Positions 63,667 through 64,000 of a stretch of 64,000 bases of DNA are shown here, in pieces. Under the pieces are notes generated by a model that was not told the origin of the DNA, searched no databases, and saw nothing but the letters and a program-made list of their open reading frames with translations. The first letter of the stretch is position 1. Each line of letters opens with the position of its first letter. The stretch spans positions 186,001-250,000 of the forward strand of contig NZ_SUNB01000002.1 of assembly GCF_007570825.1 (NCBI RefSeq), given 5' to 3'. The translations under genes were made by a program, and so were the position numbers. The stretch comes from Pleionea sediminis (GTDB lineage: Bacteria; Pseudomonadota; Gammaproteobacteria; Enterobacterales; Kangiellaceae).

Positions 63667-64000
63667 TTATGTAGTCTTAGATGAAATATTTCCATCGACT
63701 ATGTGAGTGAGAGGGGTATTTAAAAATACTTTATGCTTGTGACAGTGCACCAAAGCCACTTGATTAAGCTTATGTCGCACTTCAAGAATTTTATAGGGAT
63801 TGCTAACGCTGTAAATCATACGCCAAACCACGCAATGATCACCGTTTTCAATAATTTTGATGGTCGGAGGTTGTTTATCTAAGTTATTATCCTCCTCATT
63901 GAGTTGTTCCCAACTTTCTCGTAACACTCGCTCTACTTTTTCAGGGTCACTGTCGTAGCCAATTTTGAAATCAATATAATCTTTCAGAGCACCCGAAGTG
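63667..64000 (-). CDS. Probable MscS-type mechanosensitive channel (C-terminal end)
   Basis: The frame is open to the window edge; about 110 C-terminal residues are visible. ALKDYIDFKIGYDSDPEKVERVLRES has the hallmark pattern of the MscS cytoplasmic domain (a beta strand followed by a YDSD-type turn and helix). The remaining beta strands and a terminal LNQVALVHCHKHKVF segment fit loosely. The gene start and membrane part lie beyond the window. A shorter GTG-started reading from 63927 is possible but unlikely. Confidence 0.5.
   Translation of the reverse strand, partial: TSGALKDYIDFKIGYDSDPEKVERVLRESWEQLNEEDNNLDKQPPTIKIIENGDHCVVWRMIYSVSNPYKILEVRHKLNQVALVHCHKHKVFLNTPLTHIVDGNISSKTT

Overview
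The window comes from a low-GC gammaproteobacterial chromosome, most likely a marine Kangiella/Aliikangiella-type bacterium. That placement is an inference from gene content: a fused aspartokinase-diaminopimelate decarboxylase, the gammaproteobacterial neighbourhoods dapA-bamC, gcvR-bcp, perM-tusA-like-bepA and arsC-wrbA-DUF2069, and many envelope proteins. There are no rRNA or tRNA genes, phage genes, insertion sequences or CRISPR arrays that I can see. Coding density is high and both strands are used.

Layout. 1-7.3 kb: the end of an M14 cytosolic carboxypeptidase, a periplasmic chalcone-isomerase-like protein, the thrC-lysAC operon, and an unusual chalcone-isomerase-like/TonB fusion. 7.3-19.7 kb: dapA-bamC-MBL hydrolase, gcvR, bcp, PIN-PhoH, perM/tusA-like, bepA, an acyl-CoA dehydrogenase and a secreted trypsin-like protease. 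19.8-30.6 kb: one long minus-strand block of a small envelope protein, three TPR proteins, a small periplasmic protein, a TolQ/ExbB homologue, two ExbD homologues, a TonB-like AgmX/PglI-domain protein and ApbE. It resembles the core of the Myxococcus Agl/Glt envelope machine and is the best candidate for a poorly described system here. 30.7-42.3 kb: a PilZ-like protein, YihY, arsC-wrbA-DUF2069, nfeD-slipin, a Na/Pi cotransporter, ChrA, a metzincin-like secreted protein and a membrane-anchored prokaryotic YEATS protein.

42.4-52.3 kb: aroA-aroC, then a divergent, complete histidine operon. A His-rich leader peptide and attenuator (hisL) are followed by hisG, hisC fused to a HAD phosphatase, monofunctional hisB, hisH, hisF, a hisA-hisI-hisE trifunctional fusion, and hisD last. 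Both fusions join enzymes of consecutive steps: HisE, HisI and HisA are steps 2-4, and HisC plus the presumed histidinol-phosphatase are steps 7-8. With HisG, HisH/F, HisB and HisD the operon can account for every step from PRPP and ATP to histidine.

52.4-64 kb: a very large propeller-GGDEF-EAL protein, a sorbosone-dehydrogenase-like/cytochrome fusion lipoprotein, ArfB, and a 0.8 kb non-coding stretch. That stretch carries three 35-bp repeats, each headed by a DnaA-box-like 9-mer, and has many GATC sites. It is followed by a NodB-type deacetylase, a BlaI-like repressor with an M56-M23 fused peptidase, and the end of a probable MscS-type channel. Family calls rest on motifs read by eye; no database search was run.
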